Shown: positions 16,909 to 25,753 of the stretch, one piece after another
Layout of the letters: each line of letters begins with the position of its first letter
Position numbering within the stretch: the stretch's first letter is position 1
NCBI GenBank assembly: GCA_964488355.1
Contig: CAZAUJ010000004.1
Span: forward strand, 1-64,000
DNA from: Thermoanaerobaculum sp964488355
GTDB lineage: Bacteria; Acidobacteriota; Thermoanaerobaculia; Thermoanaerobaculales; Thermoanaerobaculaceae
DNA length: 64,000 nucleotides
Direction: 5' to 3'
Made by a program: the position numbers and the translations under genes
The notes under the pieces: generated by a model
The model's database searches: none
What the model saw: the letters and a program-made list of their open reading frames with translations, nothing else
What the model was told of the DNA's origin: nothing

Positions 16909-18312
16909 TCATGCGCCCGAAAGCAAGCGTCGGTAGAGGTCCAGGTACTGGGAAGCAGACCGCGACCAGGAAAAATCTTCCGCCATGGCCCGCCGCTGCA
17001 GGGCCAAAAGCTTTTCCGGTTGCTGGGACAGCTCCTTTGCCCTGGCCAGCGCTGCCAGTAAAGCCGGGGGGCTCAAAGGGGTGAAGACCAAGCCGTTGCC
17101 GTCCGGCTGGGCAGCGTCCCGTATCGTGTCGGCCAAGCCGCCGGTGGCGTGCACCACCGGCGAGCTCCCGTATCGCATGGCGATCATCTGTCCCAAGCCG
17201 CAGGGCTCCCAGCGCGAGGGCATGAGGAAAAAGCTGCTGCCGGCGTAGATCAGGCGGGCCAGGCGGTCGTCGAAGCGGCAGGCCACCCCCACACGCTGCG
17301 GGTGGGCAGCTTTGGCCGCCTGCAGCATCGCCTCGAAGCGTGCCTCGCCCGTCCCCAACACCGCCAGGTCGAACCCCAACGCAAGGATCTCCTCCAGCGC
17401 AGCCACCACCACATCCGCGCCCTTTTGCTCAGTCAGCCGCGAGACCATACCCAAAAGGGGCCGCGGGGAGGAGCCCATACCTAGCTCCCGGCGCAGGGCC
17501 GCGGCGGCAGCTTCCTTGCCGGCCGCCACGGTCTCCGGCCCGTAGGGGAGAGGAAGGGCGTCGTCGCGCGAGGGGTTCCAAAGGTGCACATCCAAGCCGT
17601 TGAGGATGCCAAACAGGCGGTCTTGGCGCGAGGCCAACACGCCTTCCAACCCGCAGCCGAAGGCCGGGGTGAGGATCTCCCGGGCGTAGGTAGGGGACAC
17701 GGTGGTGATGGCGGTGGCGCTCACCAGCCCGGCCTTGAGGAAGCTTACCTGGCCGTAGAACTCGTAACCGTCAATGGCGAAACGACTGGCAGGCAAGGCA
17801 CAGGCTTCCACTGCCCAGGACGGGAAAAGCCCTTGGTAAGCCAGGTTGTGGATGGTGAGCACGGTTACCGGCGGCGAGGCAGGCCCTTCCTCGTGGGCCA
17901 GCAAGGGGAGCAAGGCTGCTTGCCAATCGTGGCAATGAACCACCTCAAAGCCGGCCACCAAAGCCAGGGCGGCGCGGACAAACCAGGCAAAACGGATGGG
18001 GTTGTCAGGGAAGTCCCCCTCCGGCAAGCCGTAGAGGCCCGGTCGCACGAACAGCGGCGGGCAGTCGAGAAACAGCCAGCGGACCCCGTCCTGCTGGTGC
18101 TGGTACACCTTGCCGGTGAGCCCCATGACCTCCACCGTCCCCACTGCTTGGCCGGGGGGCAAGGCCTTTCGGTTTTCACGGTGGGCTGGCAAAACTACCG
18201 TGACCTGGCAACCCAGCTCCGCCAATGCCCTGGGCAATGCCCCGGCTACATCCGCCAGCCCGCCGGTTTTGGCGAAAGGCACCGCCTCGGACACCACGTG
18301 TGCGACCCGCAT
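16909..18312 (-). CDS. glgA: Glycogen synthase (GT5)
   Basis: GlgA elongates alpha-1,4-glucan from ADP-glucose. The 467-residue protein begins with the donor-binding motif KTGGLADVAGALP (Lys15). It includes NGLDVHLWNPSRD and the C-terminal EPCGLGQMIAMRYGSSPVV region with the E-x7-E retaining glycosyltransferase motif, and is close to the family length of about 475. It lies 9 nt after the GH57 branching enzyme gene in a minus-strand run. No glgC-type gene with obvious similarity is adjacent, though a sugar-nucleotidyltransferase fusion lies upstream in the same run. Confidence 0.96.
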   Translation of the reverse strand: MRVAHVVSEAVPFAKTGGLADVAGALPRALAELGCQVTVVLPAHRENRKALPPGQAVGTVEVMGLTGKVYQHQQDGVRWLFLDCPPLFVRPGLYGLPEGDFPDNPIRFAWFVRAALALVAGFEVVHCHDWQAALLPLLAHEEGPASPPVTVLTIHNLAYQGLFPSWAVEACALPASRFAIDGYEFYGQVSFLKAGLVSATAITTVSPTYAREILTPAFGCGLEGVLASRQDRLFGILNGLDVHLWNPSRDDALPLPYGPETVAAGKEAAAAALRRELGMGSSPRPLLGMVSRLTEQKGADVVVAALEEILALGFDLAVLGTGEARFEAMLQAAKAAHPQRVGVACRFDDRLARLIYAGSSFFLMPSRWEPCGLGQMIAMRYGSSPVVHATGGLADTIRDAAQPDGNGLVFTPLSPPALLAALARAKELSQQPEKLLALQRRAMAEDFSWSRSASQYLDLYRRLLSGA

Positions 18313-18321
18313 GCCATCTCC

Positions 18322-19887
18322 TTACCCCGCCACCTGGCGGGCCACCACCGAATCCAAAACCGTCAGCAAGAGGCCATCGGGAAAAACCGCGTCCTCCGCC
18401 ACCCAAGGGGGAAGCTCCGTGAGTGTACCGGACGTGAGCTGGAGGCTGCGTGTCACGTGCAGGCCAAAGCGGGCCTTGGCATAGTCGGCCGCCGAGCGGG
18501 TGGTCACGAGAAAGGGCCAGTCGGAAGCCAAAGCCAAAAGCAGCTCTTGTGCCAGGGCTGAGCGGAAGCTGTCATGGCCTTGGCCGGAAGCCTGCACCCT
18601 CCAAACCTGCCGCTCCAGCTTTTCCAGCTCCCACCAGAAGGACTCGGTGTCCGGGTTGACCCACACCCGATGGTCGCCTCCCTCGCCCCAGGAGCCCTCG
18701 GGCAAGCTCACTGCTGGCGGAAGCTCCCCCTTCAAGGCCTGGCTGAGGGTGGTGGTCCGCACCCAGGGGTGCCGGCTGGCCTTTTCCAGCACCGCCTCCA
18801 AGAAAGCCACGCCCTCGAACCACCAATGGCCAAAAAGCTCAGTGTCGAAGGGAGCTACCACCACCCCGCCGGCCGCTTCGGCAATGCCTGCCACCACTTC
18901 CAGGAAGTGATGGGCATGGGAGTCCACCGCCGAGTCCACTTCTTTCGGCTGGTAGGGTTGCTTGTCCGCCAGGTCGGCCTTGGGGTGGGTCACACGCCAG
19001 AGCTTCAAGCCCGAGGGCCAGTGGCGCTTGTGGAAATCCAGGTAGCGCGCTTCCCCCGGGTAGCCGTGCTCGCGCGACCAAACTTGCAGGGAAGTATGCG
19101 GGTCGCGGAAAAAGGCGGTCACCGAAGAGCGAGCAATCCGCGCCGGGTGGTAGAGGCTCGGCTGTCCCGGGCCCCGCACCTCGAGGCCGCGAGCCGCCGA
19201 GGAGGCCACCGGTCGCCCGCCCAGGAGCAGGTGCGCATCCAGCACGGTCCAGGCAAAGCCCGCCTCCTGCAGCAGCTCTTCGACGCCGGGGCGAAAGCTC
19301 TCCCAGGCGCGGGTGACCGGGTGGCGGAAGGGCCCGGCGGGACGGTAGGCGCACTCCGGCAGCCACACTCCCAAGGCGGGCTGGCCGAACACTCGCTGGT
19401 GGTACGCCTGGGCCAGTTGGAGCGACAGGCGGGCGGAGCGCACGTCATGCACCAGGGGCAGGTAGGCGTGGGTGGCCGCGCAGGTACCCAGCTCCACCAC
19501 CCCCTCGTGGGCCAGAGCAGCCAAGGCCCCGGCCAGGTCCTGTTGCAGAGCCAGGAACAGCTCCCGGCGGCGGGCAAAAAGCCCCCGCCAAAAGCCACCC
19601 AGGGGCGTGTCGGCGGTTTGCGCCGCGTGCTCCCGTGCCGCAAGGTATGCCAAGAGCTTGCCGGGGAAGCTGGGGTGGCGCCAGGCGGCCACCAGCACGG
19701 GGGACAGGGTCACCGTGAGCTGGTGCTTTGCCCCCGCCGCTGCTCGCCGTTGCAGCATTTCCACCAACGGCAGATAGCAGTGGGTGGTGGCTTCCATGAG
19801 CCAGTCCTCCCCGTGGGGCCAGCTGCCGTGGTGGAGCACCCAGGGAAGGTGGGTGTGAAGCACGATGGCCAGCGAGCGCACGCTCAT
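18322..19887 (-). CDS. GH57 1,4-alpha-glucan branching enzyme
   Basis: This protein resembles the GH57 branching enzymes of Thermus and Thermococcus, which introduce alpha-1,6 branches into glycogen. The 521-residue protein shows the GH57 N terminus LHTHLPWVLHHGSWPHGEDW, the nucleophile motif VWLPECAY, the acid/base region APFDTELFGHWWFEG (Asp), and a helical C-terminal domain with the DUF1957-type pattern. The length matches that family. Its ATG overlaps the galT stop by 4 nt and glgA follows, so synthesis and branching are co-expressed. Confidence 0.92.
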   Translation of the reverse strand: MSVRSLAIVLHTHLPWVLHHGSWPHGEDWLMEATTHCYLPLVEMLQRRAAAGAKHQLTVTLSPVLVAAWRHPSFPGKLLAYLAAREHAAQTADTPLGGFWRGLFARRRELFLALQQDLAGALAALAHEGVVELGTCAATHAYLPLVHDVRSARLSLQLAQAYHQRVFGQPALGVWLPECAYRPAGPFRHPVTRAWESFRPGVEELLQEAGFAWTVLDAHLLLGGRPVASSAARGLEVRGPGQPSLYHPARIARSSVTAFFRDPHTSLQVWSREHGYPGEARYLDFHKRHWPSGLKLWRVTHPKADLADKQPYQPKEVDSAVDSHAHHFLEVVAGIAEAAGGVVVAPFDTELFGHWWFEGVAFLEAVLEKASRHPWVRTTTLSQALKGELPPAVSLPEGSWGEGGDHRVWVNPDTESFWWELEKLERQVWRVQASGQGHDSFRSALAQELLLALASDWPFLVTTRSAADYAKARFGLHVTRSLQLTSGTLTELPPWVAEDAVFPDGLLLTVLDSVVARQVAG

Positions 19888-20927
19888 AGGGCCTCCTCGC
19901 TCCCGACCTCGCGCAGGAACCGCGCCGCCTCCTCTGGGGGGGTGGGGTTAATGGCGTAACCGGAACCCCATTCGAAGCCGGCAATGCGCGTGATGCGCGG
20001 CACAAACTCCAAATGCCAGTGGTAGTCGTACTCGATGGTGGTCCAGTACTGCGGCTGCCCCGGCCGCGGGTGGGGGCTGGGGGCGGTGTGCAGGATGAGG
20101 TTGTACGGCGGGTCGGCCAAAAGATGCCGGATGCGCAACAGAAACTCCCGTAGGACCTTGGCCAGCTCCAGAAGGAGCGCATCGGAGGCCAATGCAAAGT
20201 CGTGGCCATGCTGCTTGGGCAGGATCCAGGTCTCAAAGGGAAAGGAAGCGGCAAAGGGTTCCAAGAGGATGAAGTGCTCCGTATCCAGAGCCACCCGCTC
20301 CCCAAAGGCCTTTTCCTGGCGAATGAGGTCACAAAAGATGCACCGCTCCTTGTGCGCCCAGTGAGCGCGTGCCACGTTCAGCTCCTCCACCACCACGGTG
20401 GGGATGATGGGTGTGGCAATGAGCTGGCAGTGGGGGTGGGCCAGAGAAGCGCCCGCATCCCGGCCTTTGTTCTTGAACAGCAACACGTAGCGAATGCGAA
20501 TGTCCCGCCGCAGGTCCACCAGCCTTTCGCGCCAGGCCAGCAGCATATGCCGCACTTCCTCCGGTGAGCGGTCCGCCAGCTCGCGGTGGTGATCGGGGGT
20601 TTCGATGATCACCTCGTGAGCCCCGATGCCGTTGACCCGGTCGAAAATCCCCACCCCTTCGCGTGTGAGCTCCCCCTCGATGCGCAGGGCTGGGAACTTG
20701 TTGGGCACCACCCGCACCTGCCACCCGGGGGTGTTGGGCTGGCGGCCCTCGCCCGGCCAGGCCCAAATTTCCGGCGGGGTGGCCTGTTCTTGCCCGTATT
20801 CGAAGGGGCACCCTTGCGGACTGGTAGGCTCCTCCTGCGGCTTGACGAACTCGTGGGGACGGAACCTCCGCTCGGTGGCAATAATTGCCCAGCGACGACG
20901 AATGGGATCGAAGCGAAGCTCAGGCAT
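19884..20927 (-). CDS. galT: Galactose-1-phosphate uridylyltransferase family protein
   Basis: This is a HIT-superfamily nucleotidylyltransferase. The 347-residue protein has the GalT N terminus (RFDPIRRRWAIIATER), the active-site region SLAHPHCQLIA with the HPH motif, and the second-domain motif WILPKQHGHDF. GalT exchanges UMP or AMP between hexose-1-phosphates. Because it sits inside a glycogen operon and no other Leloir genes are present, it may instead act on glucose-1-phosphate, like the ADP-glucose:phosphate relatives; that is inference. It starts 21 nt after the larger GH57 gene. Confidence 0.9.
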   Translation of the reverse strand: MPELRFDPIRRRWAIIATERRFRPHEFVKPQEEPTSPQGCPFEYGQEQATPPEIWAWPGEGRQPNTPGWQVRVVPNKFPALRIEGELTREGVGIFDRVNGIGAHEVIIETPDHHRELADRSPEEVRHMLLAWRERLVDLRRDIRIRYVLLFKNKGRDAGASLAHPHCQLIATPIIPTVVVEELNVARAHWAHKERCIFCDLIRQEKAFGERVALDTEHFILLEPFAASFPFETWILPKQHGHDFALASDALLLELAKVLREFLLRIRHLLADPPYNLILHTAPSPHPRPGQPQYWTTIEYDYHWHLEFVPRITRIAGFEWGSGYAINPTPPEEAARFLREVGSEEAL

Positions 20928-20948
20928 AGGCTTCCATTTCCTCTCCTC

Positions 20949-22889
20949 TCAAGGCTCGTCCACCTCCAGCAGCTGCAGGCAATAGGCGCCCCAAGGCGGG
21001 AACCGCACCCCTGGTGCTTCCACCACCAACAAGCTGTTGCCAGCGGGTAGAGGCAGGGCAGCCTCGAGAATTTTTCCTGCAGCCGCGCTTTCCGGGCAGT
21101 CCGCAGGAAGCACGTAGCGTACCATGTGACGCTCGCTGCCAACGGTCACGGCCACCGGGAGGACCGCTGGCGCGCCCGCTGGCGGGTCCAGGCGCAGCCA
21201 GAGCTGTTCACCGTCAGCCCGTAGGGCCAAGCGCCAGCCCGAACTTTCAAGCCACTGGGCTACGACCCACTCAAAGTAGCTGGTGCTGCGGCCGTCCAGT
21301 ACCGGTGCCGGCCATTGCCGGGAGAGCGGGATGGTCACGCGGGTTTCCCCCCGGCGCACCGGCACGGCCAGCTCGGGCAGTGGTTCCCGGCCAGCGGCAC
21401 TCAGGGCATCGGCCAAATGCTGGCGGAAGAGGCGGTCGTAAAGGGGTGCCAGGAGTGTGGGGTTGTCGTCGCCAAACCACCACCACCAGTCGCTGCCCTG
21501 GGCAACCAGCCAGAACTCCCCACCCCCGTGTGCTCCCGCCTGCCGGCAGCGGGCCAAAAGCTGCCAGGCCTTGTTCTTTTCCTCGTGGCCGATCCAGGTG
21601 GCAAAGGAGGCGCCGATCCAAGAGCCAGGATGCAACCTGGGCAAGGGCCGAGGTTTTTCCTCATGGGCGCGCTGGCTAAGGGTGACCAGGCGGTACCTTC
21701 CCAGGGTGGCAAGCCCTTGGAAGAGGCGCACGAGAAAGCGCGCACCGCCTTCCGGGTAGCTTGTCCAAGGGTTTTCCCCGTCCAACGCCACCAGCAAGCC
21801 CCCCTCCCCGGGCAGCTTATGCCCGTGGGTTTGCAGCGCCTGCAGGACGTGGTCCGCCGCCTGCTCCTCCGGCATCTCCTGGGCCCGGAAACCAATATAG
21901 TCGGAAAGCTGCCGATGGCGGAAAAAGATGGCCGGTCCGCAACCCCGCAGCTGCCAGGGGGAAAAAAGCTCCAGCGCCACCCCCATCTCGCTCGAGAGGG
22001 GCTGGCCGAGGGATGCAGCCAGCAAACCCTCATCGGTGGCCAGCCACGCCGCCTGGTGTCGGCCGTAAAGTTCCACCGCTTCCTCGGAGAGTGCCCCTTC
22101 CGGAGGCCAAAAGCCGCGCACGTGGAACCCCAGCTGGCTCATAAAGGATAGGGCGGCCTCAATCTGTGCGTCCGCATCCTCGGGAGCGGAAAAGGCGGGA
22201 AACCCACCTGGGGGCGGGGGAACGCTGGCCGCGGCCACCTGGGTGTCCAAAAGCAAGGGGAGCAGGGGGTGGGCGTAGGGCGAGGTTGCCACCTCCACCC
22301 CGTCCCCGGCCAGGCTCCGGTACAGCTGCAGCAGCTTGGCGGGGCAGCCGCGCAGCCAGCTCACCAGGGCTTCCCGGTCGGCCTGGCTGAAGCCCGCACC
22401 TTTGGCCATCAGCGCAGCCACCACCTCTTCCCAACGGGCATTGGGGGCGGCGTGGGCGAGGATGACTAACACCTGGAGGTCGGTGACCTCGGCGACGCTC
22501 AAGCGGCTCGCCATCTCGTCCTCGTGGCAGCCTCGCAGCTTTTCCTGCAGGGCGAAAAGGCGCGGCAACCGTGCCAGCTGCCGCGGGTGGAGCAGAAAAG
22601 CCCAGCGCAGCAGCTCCCGTACCCCCTGCGCGGTGAGCTCGGAAGCAGGGAACGAAAGGGCTTCCAGCAGGGGATCGCGCACGCGGTTTTCCGCGTAGGC
22701 CAAAAGCTGCTCCAAAAAAACCGGCGTGAGGTTGAGAACCTGCCCCGCCACACCGGTGTGGTGCAGGGCATGGGCCAGCGTGAGGTACTCGCCGGCGGCG
22801 TGGAGCAAGACCCAAGGCGCGTGGGCTACCCCGTCGGCGGTGCGGTAGCGCGGTTGGTGCAGGTGCCAAAGGAAGGTGACCTTGCCCAT
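20949..22889 (-). CDS. GH57 glycoside hydrolase (alpha-amylase/amylopullulanase-like)
   Basis: The 646-residue protein has the GH57 opening LWHLHQPRY, the region GFWPPEGALSEE that carries the likely nucleophile Glu, and DGENPW typical of the acid region. A C-terminal beta-rich part (from about residue 510) resembles the accessory domain of GH57 amylopullulanases. It lacks a signal peptide, so it probably acts on cytosolic glycogen. The ATG directly abuts the TAA of the upstream nucleotidyltransferase gene. Exact specificity cannot be read from the sequence. Confidence 0.87.
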   Translation of the reverse strand: MGKVTFLWHLHQPRYRTADGVAHAPWVLLHAAGEYLTLAHALHHTGVAGQVLNLTPVFLEQLLAYAENRVRDPLLEALSFPASELTAQGVRELLRWAFLLHPRQLARLPRLFALQEKLRGCHEDEMASRLSVAEVTDLQVLVILAHAAPNARWEEVVAALMAKGAGFSQADREALVSWLRGCPAKLLQLYRSLAGDGVEVATSPYAHPLLPLLLDTQVAAASVPPPPGGFPAFSAPEDADAQIEAALSFMSQLGFHVRGFWPPEGALSEEAVELYGRHQAAWLATDEGLLAASLGQPLSSEMGVALELFSPWQLRGCGPAIFFRHRQLSDYIGFRAQEMPEEQAADHVLQALQTHGHKLPGEGGLLVALDGENPWTSYPEGGARFLVRLFQGLATLGRYRLVTLSQRAHEEKPRPLPRLHPGSWIGASFATWIGHEEKNKAWQLLARCRQAGAHGGGEFWLVAQGSDWWWWFGDDNPTLLAPLYDRLFRQHLADALSAAGREPLPELAVPVRRGETRVTIPLSRQWPAPVLDGRSTSYFEWVVAQWLESSGWRLALRADGEQLWLRLDPPAGAPAVLPVAVTVGSERHMVRYVLPADCPESAAAGKILEAALPLPAGNSLLVVEAPGVRFPPWGAYCLQLLEVDEP

Positions 22890-25397
22890 TTAACCCTGGC
22901 GCACCAGCTCTTCCACCTGCGGCTGGAAGCGGTTGAGAAGCTCGAGGGCTGCCTCCTGGGTGGGACCCTCCGCATGCAGGTGCAACACGGGGCGCAGGCG
23001 GTCGGGCCGCAAAAGCAACCAGCCCTTGTCCTCCTTGATCTTGACGCCCTCCAGGAAAGAAAGCTCCCGGCTTCCCGCCAGGCGATCCACCACCTGGCGC
23101 ATCACACTGCCCTTTTTTTCCACCGGGCAGGGAAGGGCTCGGTGCACCACGCTGACTGGCGGGGCCTGGGCCGCCAGCTGCGAGAGCGGCCTGTCCCCCT
23201 GGCTCAGGTAGCGCAGGAACATACCCACGGCAAAGAGGGCGTCGGGGGCGGAATGGAGAGGTGGGAAGATCACGTCCCCCTCCCCGCCGGAGGCAAAAAG
23301 CACCTTTTTATGGCGGGCGGCCTCGCTGATGGCCCGCGGAGCGGAAAGGGTTTCGCGCACGCGCACGCCTATGCTGGAAAGGGCCCGGTGGAAGGAGCTG
23401 GGGGCAAAGGCGGGGAGCACTACCTCCCCTTCTCCTCGCCCCTGGGCCACGAGCAGGGCGATGAGTAGGGCTACCAGCCCCATGCCTTGCCAAACCTCGC
23501 CCGCGTCGTCCACCAGCACCAATCGCTCACAGTCGGGGTAGAGGAACACGCCCAGGTGAGCCGAAAGGGCGGTGACGATGGTCCGGAGGCGCTGGAGCGC
23601 GCCGGGGATGGCTTCCGGAAGCAGGGCATCGTGCCTTTCCGTGTGGGCATTAAGGGTGACCACGTCGCAGCCCAGCTCGGCCAGAAGCCTGGGCAGGACC
23701 ACCACCGCCGGGGAGTGGGCGTAGTCCACCACTAACCGAAAGTGCTGGGGGAAGGGCTTGTCGCCTAGGGCCTTAAGGTAAGCCTCGGCGTACAGGTCCA
23801 GTACCCTGGGTTGCTCGAAGATCATGCCAGTGTCCTGGTGGTGGGCGCGGCGAAACTCCTCCCGCAGAAAAACCCGTTCTACCGACTTGGCAAAGGCGGT
23901 GGAGATGTCTACGCCGTGCTCGTCAAAAAAGCGAATGGAGGTCATGCCCTGAACCAGCTGCACCTGCTGGAACGAAACCCCCCCTTGTTCGCCAAAGCCT
24001 TTGAGCTTGTACCGCAGCACGGGGATGGGCATGAGGCCCAAGTCCACCACGTGCACCCCGGCTGAACCCACGCCGCCCACGAAGGCCCGCCGCAGCATGC
24101 GCGACGCGGGATGGCCATCGCGGGCGGTGAGGATGGTGCTCCCTTGGGACAAGAGCGTGCCGTAGGCGGCTCCCAAGCGCGCCGCCACTTCCGGCGTGAG
24201 CTCCAAGTTAGTCAGGCCGGTGACTGCTCCCTCCTCAAAGGCCGAGGTGCGCCAGCGCTCGGCGTAAACCAGGTTGGAGTGGACCACCGCGTGGTCCTCC
24301 ACCACCTTGGCCGGCCAGATTTTCACCCCCTCTTTGACCCGCACCCCGCGGCCCAGTTTGGTGCCATCGGCCACGATCGCCCCTGACTCCACCACCGCCT
24401 GCTCGCCAACGCTCACCCCCTTGCCCAGCACCGACCGCTCCACCCGCGCTAGCGCGCCCACCTGCACCGCCTCCCAAAGCACCGAGCGGCGCAGCTCAGC
24501 TTTAGCCCCCACTCGCACCTCCGCCCCCAGCACCACATCTTCCAGCCGGGCGCCCTCCTCGATCACGCAGCCCTTTCCCAACACCACCGTGCCGCGAACT
24601 TCCGCGTTGGGAGCGACCGTGACCTCGTCCTCAGCCCAAAAGGGGCGGCCCCCCACCTGCCCTAAAGCCCCGCGGGGAACCAGGCGCAGCCGGCCGGCAA
24701 AGAAGTCCTGGTGCACCTCCAGGTAGCTTTCGGGATCGCCCACATCGCGCCAGTAACCCTGCACCACGCAGCCGTAGAGCGGTTCTCGCGCCGAAAGCAA
24801 GCGGGGGAAGAGGTCTCGGGAAAAGTCACAGGGCTCATCCAGGGGCACCCTTTGCAGCACCTGCCGCTCCAGCACGTACACGCCGGTGTTCACCGTGTCG
24901 GAAAACACCTCGCCCCAGCTGGGCTTTTCCAGAAAGCGCTGAATGCGGGCTTCCTCGTCCACGATGACGATGCCGAACTGCAAAGGGTTGGCAACGCGGG
25001 TAAGGGTTATGGTGACCGCCGCCTTCTTTTCCTGGTGAAAGCGGAGGATGGCGGAGAGGTCAAAGTCGCAAACCACATCACCGGAAAGCACCAGGTACCG
25101 CTCGGCCTCGGCCAGTTGGGCCCCGTGGGCCACCGCTCCAGCAGTGCCGTAGTCCTTGTCCGCCTGGTAGTACTGCAGCTTCATGCCAAAGCGGGAGCCG
25201 TCCCCCAGAGCTTGGCGTATCTTGGCCGGCTCGTGGTAGGTCAGCAGCACCGCCTGGTCCATGCGGTGCCGTTTGAGGTTTTCCAGCACCAGCTCCAGAA
25301 TGGGTCGGTTCACTACCGGCAGAAGCGGCTTGGGCGTATGGGCGGAAAGGGGACGGATGCGGGTGCCAAAACCCCCGGCCATGATGATGGGAATCAC
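22890..25397 (-). CDS. Sugar nucleotidyltransferase fused to a degenerate phosphomutase domain
   Basis: Residues 1-235 are a nucleotidyltransferase (AGGFGTRIRPL, TPKPLLPVVNRPI, GYWRDVGDPESYLEVH). Residues 250-370 form a left-handed beta-helix of hexapeptide repeats, and residues about 385-835 have the phosphoglucomutase/phosphomannomutase fold. This MPG1-like architecture is known from cyanobacteria and others and is usually annotated mannose-1-phosphate guanylyltransferase. In the mutase part the catalytic serine loop (normally TASHNP) reads QQVQLVQGMTS, and the Mg loop (normally DGDADR) reads YPDCER, so that half is probably not a mutase. It overlaps the response regulator by 4 nt and leads the glycogen genes; it may supply or sense a nucleotide sugar. 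Confidence 0.88.
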   Translation of the reverse strand: MIPIIMAGGFGTRIRPLSAHTPKPLLPVVNRPILELVLENLKRHRMDQAVLLTYHEPAKIRQALGDGSRFGMKLQYYQADKDYGTAGAVAHGAQLAEAERYLVLSGDVVCDFDLSAILRFHQEKKAAVTITLTRVANPLQFGIVIVDEEARIQRFLEKPSWGEVFSDTVNTGVYVLERQVLQRVPLDEPCDFSRDLFPRLLSAREPLYGCVVQGYWRDVGDPESYLEVHQDFFAGRLRLVPRGALGQVGGRPFWAEDEVTVAPNAEVRGTVVLGKGCVIEEGARLEDVVLGAEVRVGAKAELRRSVLWEAVQVGALARVERSVLGKGVSVGEQAVVESGAIVADGTKLGRGVRVKEGVKIWPAKVVEDHAVVHSNLVYAERWRTSAFEEGAVTGLTNLELTPEVAARLGAAYGTLLSQGSTILTARDGHPASRMLRRAFVGGVGSAGVHVVDLGLMPIPVLRYKLKGFGEQGGVSFQQVQLVQGMTSIRFFDEHGVDISTAFAKSVERVFLREEFRRAHHQDTGMIFEQPRVLDLYAEAYLKALGDKPFPQHFRLVVDYAHSPAVVVLPRLLAELGCDVVTLNAHTERHDALLPEAIPGALQRLRTIVTALSAHLGVFLYPDCERLVLVDDAGEVWQGMGLVALLIALLVAQGRGEGEVVLPAFAPSSFHRALSSIGVRVRETLSAPRAISEAARHKKVLFASGGEGDVIFPPLHSAPDALFAVGMFLRYLSQGDRPLSQLAAQAPPVSVVHRALPCPVEKKGSVMRQVVDRLAGSRELSFLEGVKIKEDKGWLLLRPDRLRPVLHLHAEGPTQEAALELLNRFQPQVEELVRQG

Positions 25398-25753
25398 GCC
25401 CCCTCCCTCACGTGTCGCCGCAAGGCGCTCTTCAGCTCAGCCAGGTCGGCGGACTTGACCACGTACTCATCGGCCAGCCAGGAGGAAAAGTCGTCCTGGT
25501 AGCGAGCGTAAGCGGTGGATAGGATCACGGGCATTTGGGGGTTTTGCGTTTTGATCTCCCGCAAGAGAGCCAGGCCCAGGCCTTCGGTCAGGCGGATATC
25601 CAAAACCACCGCCTGGTAGGTGTGCCGACGCAGCAGCTCGCGCGCCTCGCTCATGGTGGCGCAGGTATCCACGGCGAAGCCCTCGCTGGTGAAAACCCTT
25701 TGGTAAAGCTCGAGTATGGCCTCATCATCGTCCACAAACAGCACCTTCTTCAT
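25394..25753 (-). CDS. Single-domain response regulator
   Basis: This is a CheY-like receiver of 119 residues with the acidic pocket at Asp8-Asp9-Asp10, phospho-acceptor Asp52 (VVLDIRL), the STAYA threonine/serine region and Lys in VVKSADL. It lacks an output domain. The ATG at 25753 follows GGAGG and overlaps the histidine kinase stop as ATGA; a GTG two codons upstream would clash with that ribosome-binding site. It is the obvious partner of the adjacent kinase and is also overlapped by the nucleotidyltransferase gene, linking the two-component pair to the polysaccharide genes. Confidence 0.92.
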   Translation of the reverse strand: MKKVLFVDDDEAILELYQRVFTSEGFAVDTCATMSEARELLRRHTYQAVVLDIRLTEGLGLALLREIKTQNPQMPVILSTAYARYQDDFSSWLADEYVVKSADLAELKSALRRHVREGA

